DNA from: Variovorax sp. PMC12
GTDB taxonomy: Bacteria > Pseudomonadota > Gammaproteobacteria > Burkholderiales > Burkholderiaceae_C
DNA: 64,000 bases
Assembly: GCF_003019815.1 (NCBI RefSeq)
Contig: NZ_CP027773.1
Location: 3,607,001-3,671,000, forward strand
Direction of reading: 5' to 3'
Translations under genes and position numbers: made by a program
Notes under the pieces: model-generated
The model's input: the letters and a program-made list of their open reading frames with translations, nothing else
Database searches by the model: none
Told to the model about the DNA's origin: nothing
Shown here: one piece after another, positions 48,629-57,111 of the stretch
Position numbering within the stretch: the first letter of the stretch is position 1
Layout of the letters: every line of letters begins with the position of its first letter

Positions 48629-51600
48629 ATGAGAATCCGGTATTACTTGATGGCGTTCCTGCTGCCGTTCGTCACGCTGCTGACGCACGCTGCAATCACC
48701 GGGGTCAGTCCGATGACGACCCTGAACAACATGGCGGCGGCGGTTTCCGCTGCGGTCGCCGACCCGCTCCCGCTGCAGGGGCCGGGCCTGGGCAACCTCA
48801 CCTACACCTCGGCGGAACTGTTCAAACCGGTGTCGATGATCACCAGCGCCGCGCATCCGCTCGACCCGGCGCACAGCAGTGCCTACGAATCGCGCGAGGT
48901 GCCCGCCACCTACCCGGGCCGCAAGGACTACGGCATGAACGCGGGCATCATGATCAACGGCTACTTCCTCACCTCCTTCGCGCCGGACAGCGGCCTGGGC
49001 CCGGGAGGCTTCCTGCTGTACGACGTGTTGAACCCGCGCCAGATCCAGCTCGTCAAGAAGATCTACGAACCCGAGGGCCGCACCAAGGAGTTCCGCGAGA
49101 CGCACTCCTTCGGCACGGCCAAGGTCGGCGGCAAGACGTACGTGGTGCTGCCCAGCATCAACGGCGTGGAGTTCTGGGACTTCACCGACATCAACGACAT
49201 CAAGCAGGTGAAGAAGCTGGCGCTGCCCGGCGTCAACGGCGGCGACTACGAAGACGTGGCCTGGCAGCTCTGGTGGCAGGCGCCCTACCTGTACGTGGCC
49301 TCGGCCGGCCGTGGCATCTTCATCGTCGATGCCACGGACCCCGCGAACGCGGTGGTTGCCAACCGCGGCGCGGGCAAGCCCAACCCCGTGCCCACCGGCG
49401 AACTCGGCGGTTTCCGCATCGGGCCGATCTTCACGATGGGCAACCACATGGTGCTGACCGCGATGGAAAGCAACGGCGGCTTCGCGAGCCTGGACATTTC
49501 AGATCCGCTCAACCCCAAGGTGCTCGACTCCATCGTGGGCACCACGCCGTTCTATTACGCGACCTGCTTCGACGGCCGGAACCTGCACGTCTCCACGCGC
49601 AACAGCGGCGCGAAGATGTACAGCTACGACCTGAGCGACCGCTCGCGCTTCGTGGCAGAAGACAACCGCCTCGTCATCGACGAGCAGCTCTACTGCGCCA
49701 CGCAGGACAACTACGTCATACAGGGCGCGCAGACCCGCATCCACAAGGTCGACGTGAGCAACCCGCTCAACCACGTGGAGGTGGGCCGCGGCAGCATCCT
49801 GCGCGAGGACGACCCGAACTTCTCGCACTCGGACAACGGCCAGGTCGCGATGTTCGGCAACCTGGTCTTCGTGGGCAACGACCACGGCTCGGGCAGCGGC
49901 TTCATCGTGCATTCGGTGGATCCCGACATCACCAGGCCCGAAGTGAAGCAGGTCTCGCCCGCCAGCGGCGCGAAGCAGCAGGCGCTGACCTCGCGCATCG
50001 GCCTGGGCATGACCGACAACATCCGGCCGGAGAGCGTGAACGCCAACACCTTCATCGTGCGGCCGGTGGGCGGCAACACGCTGGCAGGCACCTACAGCGT
50101 GCAGCTGGGCATCATCAACTTCTCGCCTGACCAGCCGCTGCAGCCCGGCACCAGCTATGAAGTGTTCCTGCCCGCCAACGGCGTGAAGGACTATGCGGGC
50201 AACGCCATCGCGGCGGACTACAAGTCGGTGTTCCACACCGGCAACGCGAGCGACATCAGCCTCATGCACTACTGGACGCTGGCGGGCAGCCTGTCGGACC
50301 AGATCGGCGCCAATAACGGCACGCCCGCCACCGGCGACGCCTTCGAGAGCATCGGCCTGAACTTCGCCAACCGCACGGCAGGCGTGCCGCTGAAGAACGA
50401 CACCGTGGCCACCGTGCTCGGCGGCACCGCTTCGCTGAGCTTCTACATGAAGACCACGCAGACAGGCGCGGCCAACTCGTGGACCGCCCCCGGTGTCTTC
50501 GGGCGCGACCAGGCGAACGGCACCGACGACGTGTTCTGGGGCTGGCTCGACACCAGCGGGCGCATCAAGCTGTCGGTCGGCAACGACGCGGGCACCGCCT
50601 CCTCGGCCGCGGTGAACGACGGCAACTGGCATCACGTGGTGATGACGCGCGACGCCGCCTCCGGCGCGCAGGCGGTGTACGTCGACGGGGTGAAGACCAC
50701 CTCCGCCGGGCTCGCCGGCACCAAGGGCCTCGCGAACAAGTTCCAGCTGCTGGGGCAGATCCAGGGCAACGCCGCGCTCTTCAAGGGCACGCTGGCGGAA
50801 GTGCGGGTGTACGGCCGCGTGCTGAGCGATTCCGATGTGGCCACGCTGCGCGGCCAGGCCATCATCGGCGACCCCGGCATCGGCGGCGGGCCGAAGCTGG
50901 TCAACGGCCAGCTGGTGTTCAACCCCGCGACGCTGGGCGCGAGCGGCGCGCAGTACCGCTGGAACTTCGGCAACGGCACGCAGACGGCCTTCTCGAACCA
51001 GGCGAACTACACCTACACCTACAACATGCCCGGCCACTACACCGTGACGCTGACGGTGCGCGACGCCCAGGGCCGCGAGACCTACTACACCTACAACCTG
51101 ACGGTGATCGCGCCGGTCACCGCACAGGCGCCCACGCACACCACCAACATCGCGGGCGACGCCAACTCGGTGTACTCGGTCAACCCCGACAGCGGCACGG
51201 TGGCCGCCATCGATGCGCAGACCCTGGCCAAGCGCTGGGAGACCCGCGTGGGCGACGAGCCGAAGACGCTGGCCGTGGGCCCCGACGGCCGCATCTGGGT
51301 GCCGGTGCACGGCGAGGACAAGCTGGTGGTGCTCAACCCGGCCAACGGCACCATCTCGGCCACCGTGGCGCTGGCCTACGGCAGCGGGCCCTACGGCGTG
51401 GTCTTCACGCCCAACGGCAGCAAGGGCCTGCTGACGCTGGAGAGCAAGTCGGTGCTCATGAGCTTCGACCCCGCCAACGGCAGCACCACCGGCGCGGTGG
51501 CGCTCGAGGGCGATGTGCGCGGCATCGCGGTGGCGGCCGATTCGCAGGTGGCCTACGTCACGCGCTTCAAGTCGAAGATGACGGGCAACCAGCTGCACAA

Positions 51601-53338
51601 GGTCAACCTGCAGAGCATGAGCGGCATGGGCGCCATCGCGCTGCCGGTGGACACCACCACCGTCGACACCGAGAGCCGCGCGCGCGGCGTGGCCAACTAC
51701 ACCGCGCAGGTAGTGATCTCGCCCGACGGCAAGCGCGCCGTGCTGCCTTCGAAGAAGGACAACATCGTGCGCGGCAAATTCCGCGACGGCACGAACCTCG
51801 TGCACGACCAGACGGTGCGCTCCATCCTGTCGCAGGTCGACCTGCAGGCGGCGGCGCACAAGTTCGACGAGCAGATCGACTTCGACGACCGGGCACCGGC
51901 GCGCGCCGCGCTGTTCTCGCCGGCCGGCGACTACATCTTCGTCGCGCAGATGGAAGGCAACCGCGTGGCCATCGTCGACGCCTACAGCCGCTCCATCCGC
52001 GGCGAGATCAACGCCAGCAGCGCGCCGCACGGCCTGTACCTGGACGCGGCGCGCAAGCGGCTGTTCGTCAACAACTTCCTGGCGCGCTCGGTGTCGGTGC
52101 ACGACGTGGCCTCGGTGCTGTCGTCGGAGACCAATGCGCCGAGCTTCCTGCAGAACGTGCAGACAGTGGCGGTGGAGCCCATGGGCGCCGCGGCGCTGCG
52201 CGGCAAGCAGGTGTTCTACAACGCGTCGGACCGCCGCATGAGCAAGGACAACTACCTGTCATGCGCGAGCTGCCACGCCGACGGCGGCGACGACGGCATG
52301 GTGTGGGACTTCACCCAGCGCGGCGAGGGCCTGCGCCGCACCATCAGCCTGCAGGGCCGGCGCGGCATGGGCCACGGCAAGCTGCACTGGACGGCCAACT
52401 TCGACGAGGTGCAGGACTTCGAGAACGACATCCGCAACGAGTTCGGCGGCACCGGCTTCCTGAGCAATGCAGACTTCGCGGCCACCTCCGACCCGCTGGG
52501 CGCGCCCAAGGCCGGCAGGAACGCGCAGCTCGACGATCTGGCGGCCTACCTGACTTCGCTGAACAAGTTCATGCGCAGCCCGGCGCGCGCGGCGGACGGC
52601 AGCCTCAGCGTGGACGCGGTGCGCGGCCAGACCGTGTTCAACACGGCACAGTGCGCCACCTGCCACACCGGCGCCACCTTCCGCGACGGGGTGCGGCATG
52701 ACGTCGGCACGATCCAGGCCTCCTCGGGCAAGGGCATGAACCAGTCGCTGGCGGGCGTGGGCTTCGACACGCCGACGCTGCTGGGCACCTGGAACACCAC
52801 GGCGTTCTTCCACAACGGCCAGGCGGCCACGCTGCAGGACGTGCTCGCCAGCGGCCACGGCAATGCGCCCAGCCTGCCGGCCAACGACGTGGTGGCGCTG
52901 CGCGAATACGTTCGCTCGCTCGACAACGACCCGACGCCGGTGGTCACGCGTATCCGCTCCAACCTGAGCAACCTGTGCGTGAACGTGAAGGGCGCGGCAA
53001 CCACGAGCGGCACGACGGTGGTGCAGTGGCCGTGCGGAAACGCCGGCAACGAGCGCTTCACCATGGCGCAGACCGGCGACGGCTTCGTGCAGTTCAAGGT
53101 CGAGCACAGCGGCCTGTGCCTGGCGCAGAGCGGCACCGCGACCACCAACGCGGCCGTGGTGCAGCTGGCCTGCTCGGCCGGCAACACGACGCACTGGAGC
53201 CTGGTGGGCTCGACCCTGCGCAACCGCGCCTCGGGCTCCTGCCTGGACGTGCCCGGCGGCGCGACCGCCCAGGACACGGCGCTGATCACCTGGACCTGCA
53301 ACGGCGGCAACAACCAGAACTGGACGCAGGCGCCCTGA
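48629..53338 (+). CDS. Secreted multidomain di-haem peroxidase-like protein with propellers, LamG, PKD and ricin-type lectin
   Basis: A 1569-residue exported protein; the start has GGAGG upstream. A signal peptide is at residues 1-22. A propeller-like region with LVIVD-type repeats spans about 45-430, an Ig-like domain 434-537, a LamG-like jellyroll 546-741, and a PKD-like domain 755-828 (YRWNFGNGTQ, HYTVTLTVRD). A second YVTN-type beta-propeller runs about 831-1181. Two haem c sites follow: CASCH (1212-1216) and CATCH (1342-1346), with FFHNGQAATLQDVL after the second, as in MauG/cytochrome c peroxidase-like proteins. A ricin-type beta-trefoil with Q-x-W-like repeats ends it (about 1438-1569: NLCVNVKG, NQNWTQ). 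It sits after the sugar operon and before a terminator. An oxidoreductase or peroxidase acting outside the cytoplasm on a glycan-bound or other substrate is inferred. I know no named protein with exactly this set. Confidence 0.85.
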   Translation: MRIRYYLMAFLLPFVTLLTHAAITGVSPMTTLNNMAAAVSAAVADPLPLQGPGLGNLTYTSAELFKPVSMITSAAHPLDPAHSSAYESREVPATYPGRKDYGMNAGIMINGYFLTSFAPDSGLGPGGFLLYDVLNPRQIQLVKKIYEPEGRTKEFRETHSFGTAKVGGKTYVVLPSINGVEFWDFTDINDIKQVKKLALPGVNGGDYEDVAWQLWWQAPYLYVASAGRGIFIVDATDPANAVVANRGAGKPNPVPTGELGGFRIGPIFTMGNHMVLTAMESNGGFASLDISDPLNPKVLDSIVGTTPFYYATCFDGRNLHVSTRNSGAKMYSYDLSDRSRFVAEDNRLVIDEQLYCATQDNYVIQGAQTRIHKVDVSNPLNHVEVGRGSILREDDPNFSHSDNGQVAMFGNLVFVGNDHGSGSGFIVHSVDPDITRPEVKQVSPASGAKQQALTSRIGLGMTDNIRPESVNANTFIVRPVGGNTLAGTYSVQLGIINFSPDQPLQPGTSYEVFLPANGVKDYAGNAIAADYKSVFHTGNASDISLMHYWTLAGSLSDQIGANNGTPATGDAFESIGLNFANRTAGVPLKNDTVATVLGGTASLSFYMKTTQTGAANSWTAPGVFGRDQANGTDDVFWGWLDTSGRIKLSVGNDAGTASSAAVNDGNWHHVVMTRDAASGAQAVYVDGVKTTSAGLAGTKGLANKFQLLGQIQGNAALFKGTLAEVRVYGRVLSDSDVATLRGQAIIGDPGIGGGPKLVNGQLVFNPATLGASGAQYRWNFGNGTQTAFSNQANYTYTYNMPGHYTVTLTVRDAQGRETYYTYNLTVIAPVTAQAPTHTTNIAGDANSVYSVNPDSGTVAAIDAQTLAKRWETRVGDEPKTLAVGPDGRIWVPVHGEDKLVVLNPANGTISATVALAYGSGPYGVVFTPNGSKGLLTLESKSVLMSFDPANGSTTGAVALEGDVRGIAVAADSQVAYVTRFKSKMTGNQLHKVNLQSMSGMGAIALPVDTTTVDTESRARGVANYTAQVVISPDGKRAVLPSKKDNIVRGKFRDGTNLVHDQTVRSILSQVDLQAAAHKFDEQIDFDDRAPARAALFSPAGDYIFVAQMEGNRVAIVDAYSRSIRGEINASSAPHGLYLDAARKRLFVNNFLARSVSVHDVASVLSSETNAPSFLQNVQTVAVEPMGAAALRGKQVFYNASDRRMSKDNYLSCASCHADGGDDGMVWDFTQRGEGLRRTISLQGRRGMGHGKLHWTANFDEVQDFENDIRNEFGGTGFLSNADFAATSDPLGAPKAGRNAQLDDLAAYLTSLNKFMRSPARAADGSLSVDAVRGQTVFNTAQCATCHTGATFRDGVRHDVGTIQASSGKGMNQSLAGVGFDTPTLLGTWNTTAFFHNGQAATLQDVLASGHGNAPSLPANDVVALREYVRSLDNDPTPVVTRIRSNLSNLCVNVKGAATTSGTTVVQWPCGNAGNERFTMAQTGDGFVQFKVEHSGLCLAQSGTATTNAAVVQLACSAGNTTHWSLVGSTLRNRASGSCLDVPGGATAQDTALITWTCNGGNNQNWTQAP

Positions 53339-53360
53339 GGCTTCGACGCTTCGCCTGCGA

Positions 53361-53389
53361 GCCGGCCGTATTCACGGCCGGCTTTTTTT
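53361..53389 (+). terminator. Rho-independent terminator after the di-haem lectin gene
   Basis: GCCGGCCGT (53361-53369) pairs perfectly with ACGGCCGGC (53374-53382) around an ATTC loop, followed by seven T residues (53383-53389). It begins 22 bp after the stop codon of the 1569-residue gene and precedes the orphan c-subunit gene by 89 bp, so it separates the two transcription units. Confidence 0.9.
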
Positions 53390-53478
53390 CGCTTGCCCCA
53401 TGACCTCCCACGTCATGGACCGTGCGCACCCGCTCTGGGAAAGTCTCTCCATCAATCAACCAACCAGGAGAAAACACC

Positions 53479-53718
53479 ATGACCGGCTTCAACATCCTTC
53501 CGCTCGCAGTCGCATTGCTGATCGGCATTGCCGCACTCGGTTCGTGCCTCGGCATCGGGCTGGTGGGCCAGAAGTTCCTGGAAAGCAGTGCGCGCCAGCC
53601 CGAGATGGTGGACACGCTGCAGACCAAGTTTTTCCTGATCGCCGGCGTGACCGACGGCGCATTCATCATCGCCACCGGCATCGGCCTGTGGTTCGCCACG
53701 GCCAACCCCTTCGGCTGA
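53479..53718 (+). CDS. ATP synthase F0 subunit c-like protein, isolated gene
   Basis: A 79-residue two-helix proteolipid that matches subunit c of F-type ATP synthase. Helix 1 is LAVALLIGIAALGSCLGIGLVGQKFLE, the conserved polar loop is SARQPE (R39, Q40, P41), and helix 2 is TKFFLIAGVTDGAFIIATGIGLWFA. The ion-binding acidic residue D59 lies in VTDGAF, as in proton-driven c rings. It has AGGAG 8 nt before the ATG. No other atp gene is adjacent: a terminator lies upstream and a nested dyad and ABC operon downstream. It is most likely an extra copy outside the atp operon. Its length and key residues look functional. Confidence 0.85.
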   Translation: MTGFNILPLAVALLIGIAALGSCLGIGLVGQKFLESSARQPEMVDTLQTKFFLIAGVTDGAFIIATGIGLWFATANPFG

Positions 53719-53738
53719 ACGGAAACGACACGACGCAC

Positions 53739-53815
53739 TGGCACCATTCGTGCTAGTACCGTTGACACCAAATCGTTTATGGCTAAAGTATTTAGCTATC
53801 AACGGTTCGGTGCCA
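53739..53815. promoter_or_regulatory. 77-bp nested dyad containing a sigma70-like promoter, upstream of the liv-type operon
   Basis: Outer arms TGGCACC (53739-53745) and GGTGCCA (53809-53815), middle arms ACCGTTGA (53758-53765) and TCAACGGT (53799-53806), and an inner hairpin GCTAAA/TTTAGC (about 53782-53797) are concentric-like. Within it TTGACA at 53762-53767 has a TAAAGT 16 bp later (53784-53789), a plausible -35/-10 pair pointing toward the binding-protein gene. A further 8-bp hairpin, GCTGCCGC/GCGGCAGC, follows at 53818-53838. The whole looks like an operator-promoter or structured leader. Confidence 0.5.
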
Positions 53816-53874
53816 TGGCTGCCGCAAGACGCGGCAGCCGGTGCGTCGTTTCATCCTTCCACGCCGGAGAATCC

Positions 53875-55080
53875 ATGAGCCATCTGCCCCCGAAGTCGCC
53901 CGCGCTGCCGCGCACCCTGCTGTCGCTGCTGCTGTGCGGCGCCGCCCTTGGCACCGCCGCGCAGGCCATGGCCGCACCCGTGAAGGTGGGCCTGGCGCTC
54001 GACATCTCGGGGCCCTTCGCGGCACTTGGCGCCGAAGCGCGCGACGGCTTCGCGCTGGGCATCAAGCAACTGGGCGGCAAGCTCGGCGGACAGGACGTGG
54101 AGTTCGTGCAGGCCGACATGGCCGGCAGCCCCGACCAGGCCAAGCAGCTGGTCGACCGCATGATCCAGCGCGACAAGATCGACCTCTTCAGCGGCCCCAT
54201 CGGCTCCAACGTGGCGCTGGCCGTGGGCCCGACGCTGTTCAACGCCAAGGTGCCCTACCTCTCGGCCAACGCCGGCCCGAGCCAGTTCGCCGGTGCGCAG
54301 TGCAACGCCTACTTCTTCGGAACCGCCTACCAGAACGACCAGTTCCACGAAGCCGCCGGCAAGTTCGCGCAGGACCGCGCGTTCAAGAAGATCGTGCTGA
54401 TCGCGCCCAACTACCCCGCCGGCAAGGACGCGCTGGGCGGCTTCAAGCGCCAGTTCAAGGGCCAGGTGGCCGACGAGCTCTACACCAAGCTCGGCCAGAT
54501 CGACTACGCCGCCGAACTCGCGCAGCTGCGCGCGGCCAAGCCCGATTCCATCTACTTCTTCCTGCCCGGCGCGATGGGCATCAACTTCATCAAGCAGTTC
54601 GTGGGCGCGGGCCTGTCGAAGGACATCACGCTGGTGACCAGCGGCTTCTCGGCCGACGAAGACGTGATCGGCGCCGTGGGCGATCCGATGCTCGGCCTGT
54701 TCAACACCTCGCACTGGGCGCACGACCTCGACAACCCCGCCAACAAGGCCTTCGTGGCCGCTTTCCGCAAGGAATACAACGGCCGCTATCCATCGGTGTA
54801 CGCCGCGCAGGCCTATGACGCGATCCTCGCGATGGACGCGGCGGTGAAGCAATCGGGCGGCAACGCGCAGAACCGCGAAGCCGTGGTGGCCGCGCTGAAG
54901 AAGGCCAACTACGCATCGACGCGCGGCAGCTTCAAGTACGCCAACAACCACTACCCCATCGAGAACTTCTACCTGCGCGTGATCGGCAAGGATGCGCAGG
55001 GCAAGGTCACGAACAAGCTGATCAACACCGTGCTCACCAACTACGGCGACTCCTACGCCGACAAGTGTCCGCTCAAGTAG
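53875..55080 (+). CDS. Branched-chain amino-acid-type ABC transporter substrate-binding protein
   Basis: Periplasmic binding protein of the LivK class (peripla_BP_6), 401 residues. A signal peptide covers residues 1-33 (LLSLLLCGAALGTAAQAMA). The mature part begins APVKVGLALDISGPFAALGAEARDGFALGIK and contains DRMIQRDKIDLFSGPIGSNVALAVG, KKIVLIAPNYPAGKDALGGFKRQ, and YPSVYAAQAYDAILAMDAAV. The start has GGAGA 7-8 nt upstream. Binding proteins of this class also take amides, urea or aromatic acids, so the ligand is uncertain. It leads the operon with livH, livM, livG, livF-type genes. Confidence 0.9.
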   Translation: MSHLPPKSPALPRTLLSLLLCGAALGTAAQAMAAPVKVGLALDISGPFAALGAEARDGFALGIKQLGGKLGGQDVEFVQADMAGSPDQAKQLVDRMIQRDKIDLFSGPIGSNVALAVGPTLFNAKVPYLSANAGPSQFAGAQCNAYFFGTAYQNDQFHEAAGKFAQDRAFKKIVLIAPNYPAGKDALGGFKRQFKGQVADELYTKLGQIDYAAELAQLRAAKPDSIYFFLPGAMGINFIKQFVGAGLSKDITLVTSGFSADEDVIGAVGDPMLGLFNTSHWAHDLDNPANKAFVAAFRKEYNGRYPSVYAAQAYDAILAMDAAVKQSGGNAQNREAVVAALKKANYASTRGSFKYANNHYPIENFYLRVIGKDAQGKVTNKLINTVLTNYGDSYADKCPLK

Positions 55081-55083
55081 CTT

Positions 55084-55171
55084 GCCCCCAGGCTTCGCGC
55101 ACTTCGTGTCGCTTCGCCTACCCCCTGCCGGGGGCGACACCTGAGGCCCGGCGAAGCCGGTTCCTCGGTGT
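55084..55171. repeat. 88-bp intergenic repeat, copy 1
   Basis: Found between the binding-protein gene and livH-like gene. It matches copy 2 at 57867-57954 in 79 of 88 positions with no gaps, in the same orientation. It contains an ACCCCCT...GGGGGC dyad and GGCCCGGC/GCCGG stretches able to fold. It has no open frame of its own. Two copies inside one operon suggest a dispersed intergenic element, and may act on mRNA stability or relative expression of the flanking genes. Confidence 0.85.
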
Positions 55172-55210
55172 CTCCTGAATGAAAACGCGGGCAACCCTGT
55201 TGGTTCTTCT

Positions 55211-56131
55211 ATGAGTGGAATTCTTGTTCTGGAGCAGCTGCTCAACGGCCTCGGCTACGGGCTGATGCTGTTCCTGCTGGCGGCCGGGCTGACGCTGGTG
55301 TTCGGCATCATGGACGTGCTGAACCTGGCGCACGGCTCGCTGTTCATGGCGGGCGCGTATGTGGCGGCCGAGGCGCACACGCGCACCGGCTCGTTCGCCG
55401 CGGCCATCGTCATCGCGGTGGCGGTCACGGTGGTGGTGGCGCTGCTGCTCGAAGTGCTGCTGATGCGCCGGCTCTACACACGCGACCATCTCGCGCAGGT
55501 GCTCGCCACCTTCGGCGTGATCCTGGTGGCCGACGACATCGTGACGATGACCTGGGGGCCCTCGCCGGTGATGGCGCCGACGCCTGCCGCGCTCTCGGGT
55601 CCGGTGCAGCTGATGGACGGCCTGCCCTATCCGGCGTACCGCCTGGTGATCCTCGTGGGCGGGCTGCTGGTGGCGCTGGCGCTGTACCTGCTGGTGAACC
55701 ACACGCGCATCGGCATGCGGGTGCGCGCGGGCGCCTCCGACCGGCCGATGGCCGAGCTGATGGGCGTGCGCGTGGGCCGCATCTTCAACGGCGTGTTCCT
55801 GCTGGGTGCCGCGCTGGCGGCGCTGGCCGGCGCGCTGATGGGGCCGATCGTCGCGGTGCAGGTCGGCATGGGCGAAGCGATCCTGATCCCGGCGCTGGTG
55901 GTGCTGGTGATCGGCGGCATCGGTTCGGTGCGCGGCGCCTTCGTGGCCGCACTGTTGGTGGGCGTGGTCGACACCGTGGGGCGCGCCTTCGTGCCGATGC
56001 TGCTGCGCGCCACGCTGCCGCCGGCCACCGCCGCCGACCTGGGGCCGCTGTTCGCCGAAGTCGCGATGTACGCGCTGATGGTGGTGGTGCTCATCTTCCG
56101 GCCATCAGGCCTTTTCTCGGCACGCGCATGA
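55211..56131 (+). CDS. livH: Branched-chain amino-acid-type ABC permease (LivH)
   Basis: Inner-membrane permease of the LivH class, 306 residues, with about eight membrane segments. Supporting parts are LNGLGYGLMLFLLAAGLTLVFGIMDVLNLAHGSLFMAGAYVAA and RAGASDRPMAELMGVRVGRIFNGVFLLGAALAALAGALMGP, the typical EAA-like region. VLVIGGIGSVRGAFVAALLVGVVDTVG follows. The ATG follows an 88-bp repeat element and overlaps livM at its end (ATGA). Substrate is set by the binding protein. Confidence 0.93.
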   Translation: MSGILVLEQLLNGLGYGLMLFLLAAGLTLVFGIMDVLNLAHGSLFMAGAYVAAEAHTRTGSFAAAIVIAVAVTVVVALLLEVLLMRRLYTRDHLAQVLATFGVILVADDIVTMTWGPSPVMAPTPAALSGPVQLMDGLPYPAYRLVILVGGLLVALALYLLVNHTRIGMRVRAGASDRPMAELMGVRVGRIFNGVFLLGAALAALAGALMGPIVAVQVGMGEAILIPALVVLVIGGIGSVRGAFVAALLVGVVDTVGRAFVPMLLRATLPPATAADLGPLFAEVAMYALMVVVLIFRPSGLFSARA

Positions 56132-57111
56132 AGTCACCCTCACGCTACATCGGCCTCGGGCTGCTCCTTGTGCTGCTCACGGCGTTTCCGCTGGTCGCGC
56201 CGCTGTTCGGGCTCGAGTTCTACATCGGCTTCGTGCGGCGCGTGCTCATCGTGGCACTGGCGGCGGCGAGCCTCAATTTCATCCTCGGCTTCGGCGGCAT
56301 GGTGGCGCTGGGGCATGCGGGCTTCATCGGCATCGGCGCGTACACGGTGGTGGCGCTGAGCGACGCGGGCGTGATGTCGGGCTGGATCATGTGGCCGGCC
56401 GCCGCGCTCATGGCCGGCCTGGTGGCCACGCTGATCGGCACGGTGGCGCTGCGCACGCGCGGCGTGTACTTCATCATGACCACGCTGGCCTTCGCGCAGA
56501 TGCTGTACTTCGTGGTGGTGTCGCTGCGCCGCTATGGCGGCGACGACGGCTACACGCTGATGTCGCGCCCCACGCTGCTGCCCGGCCTCGACCTGGGCAA
56601 TGAGTCGAACTTCTACTGGGTGGTGCTGGCGATCGTCGCGCTGGCGCTTTGGTGGCTGCACCGCGCGACGCAATCGCGCTTCGGCCATGCGCTGATGGGC
56701 ATCCGCGACAACGAGACGCGCATGCGGGCGCTGGGCTATCCGGTGTTCCGGCTGCAGCTGGTGGCGTTCGCCATCGCGGGCGCCATCGCGGGGCTGGCGG
56801 GTGCACTGCTGGCCGGCGGCAACGGCTTCGTGAGCCCGGCCACGATGCACTGGACGCAGTCGGCGACGCTGCTGGTGATGGTGGTCATCGGCGGGCTGGG
56901 GCGCAGCTGGGGCGGGCCTGTGGGAGCTGTCGTGTGGCTGGTGCTGGAAGAAGCGCTCAAGCAGCATACGGAGCATTGGCACATGCCGCTGGGACTGTTG
57001 CTGATTGCCGTTGCCCTGTGGGCGCCCAAAGGATTGGCCGCACTGTACAAGCGCCGCCTGCCCCTCACCCCAACCCTCTCCGCAGAGGGGAGAGGGAGTA
57101 AAGCACCATGA
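56128..57111 (+). CDS. livM: Branched-chain amino-acid-type ABC permease (LivM), C-terminus formed by a repeat
   Basis: LivM-class permease, 327 residues. Core parts are LNFILGFGGMVALGHAGFIGIGAYTVVALS, LRTRGVYFIMTTLAFAQMLYFVVVSL, and HALMGIRDNETRMRALGYPVFRLQLVAFAIAGAIAGLAGAL. The ATG overlaps the livH stop (ATGA). The last 14 or so residues (PLTPTLSAEGRGS) come from a GC-rich hairpin sequence, CCCTCTCC (57074-57081) pairing with GGAGAGGG (57089-57096). This peptide is characteristic of a dispersed repeat read in this frame, so the true core likely ends near ALYKRRLP. The stop overlaps livG. Confidence 0.92.
   Translation: MKSPSRYIGLGLLLVLLTAFPLVAPLFGLEFYIGFVRRVLIVALAAASLNFILGFGGMVALGHAGFIGIGAYTVVALSDAGVMSGWIMWPAAALMAGLVATLIGTVALRTRGVYFIMTTLAFAQMLYFVVVSLRRYGGDDGYTLMSRPTLLPGLDLGNESNFYWVVLAIVALALWWLHRATQSRFGHALMGIRDNETRMRALGYPVFRLQLVAFAIAGAIAGLAGALLAGGNGFVSPATMHWTQSATLLVMVVIGGLGRSWGGPVGAVVWLVLEEALKQHTEHWHMPLGLLLIAVALWAPKGLAALYKRRLPLTPTLSAEGRGSKAP
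57074..57096. repeat. Short GC-rich hairpin repeat inside the 3' end of livM
   Basis: CCCTCTCC and GGAGAGGG form an 8-bp stem with a 7-base loop (57082-57088). From memory, sequences of the form CCTCACCCC-AACCCTCTCC recur in many betaproteobacterial genomes as dispersed repeats. Its presence in the coding end of livM alters the C-terminus only. Read in other frames it gives similarly unremarkable peptides. Only one copy is visible here. Confidence 0.55.

Noticed and set aside
40000..53338. Other long plus-strand and minus-strand frames over the sugar operon and the di-haem gene
   Set aside because: They overlap genes with clear motifs and have biased composition typical of antisense translation in GC-rich DNA.
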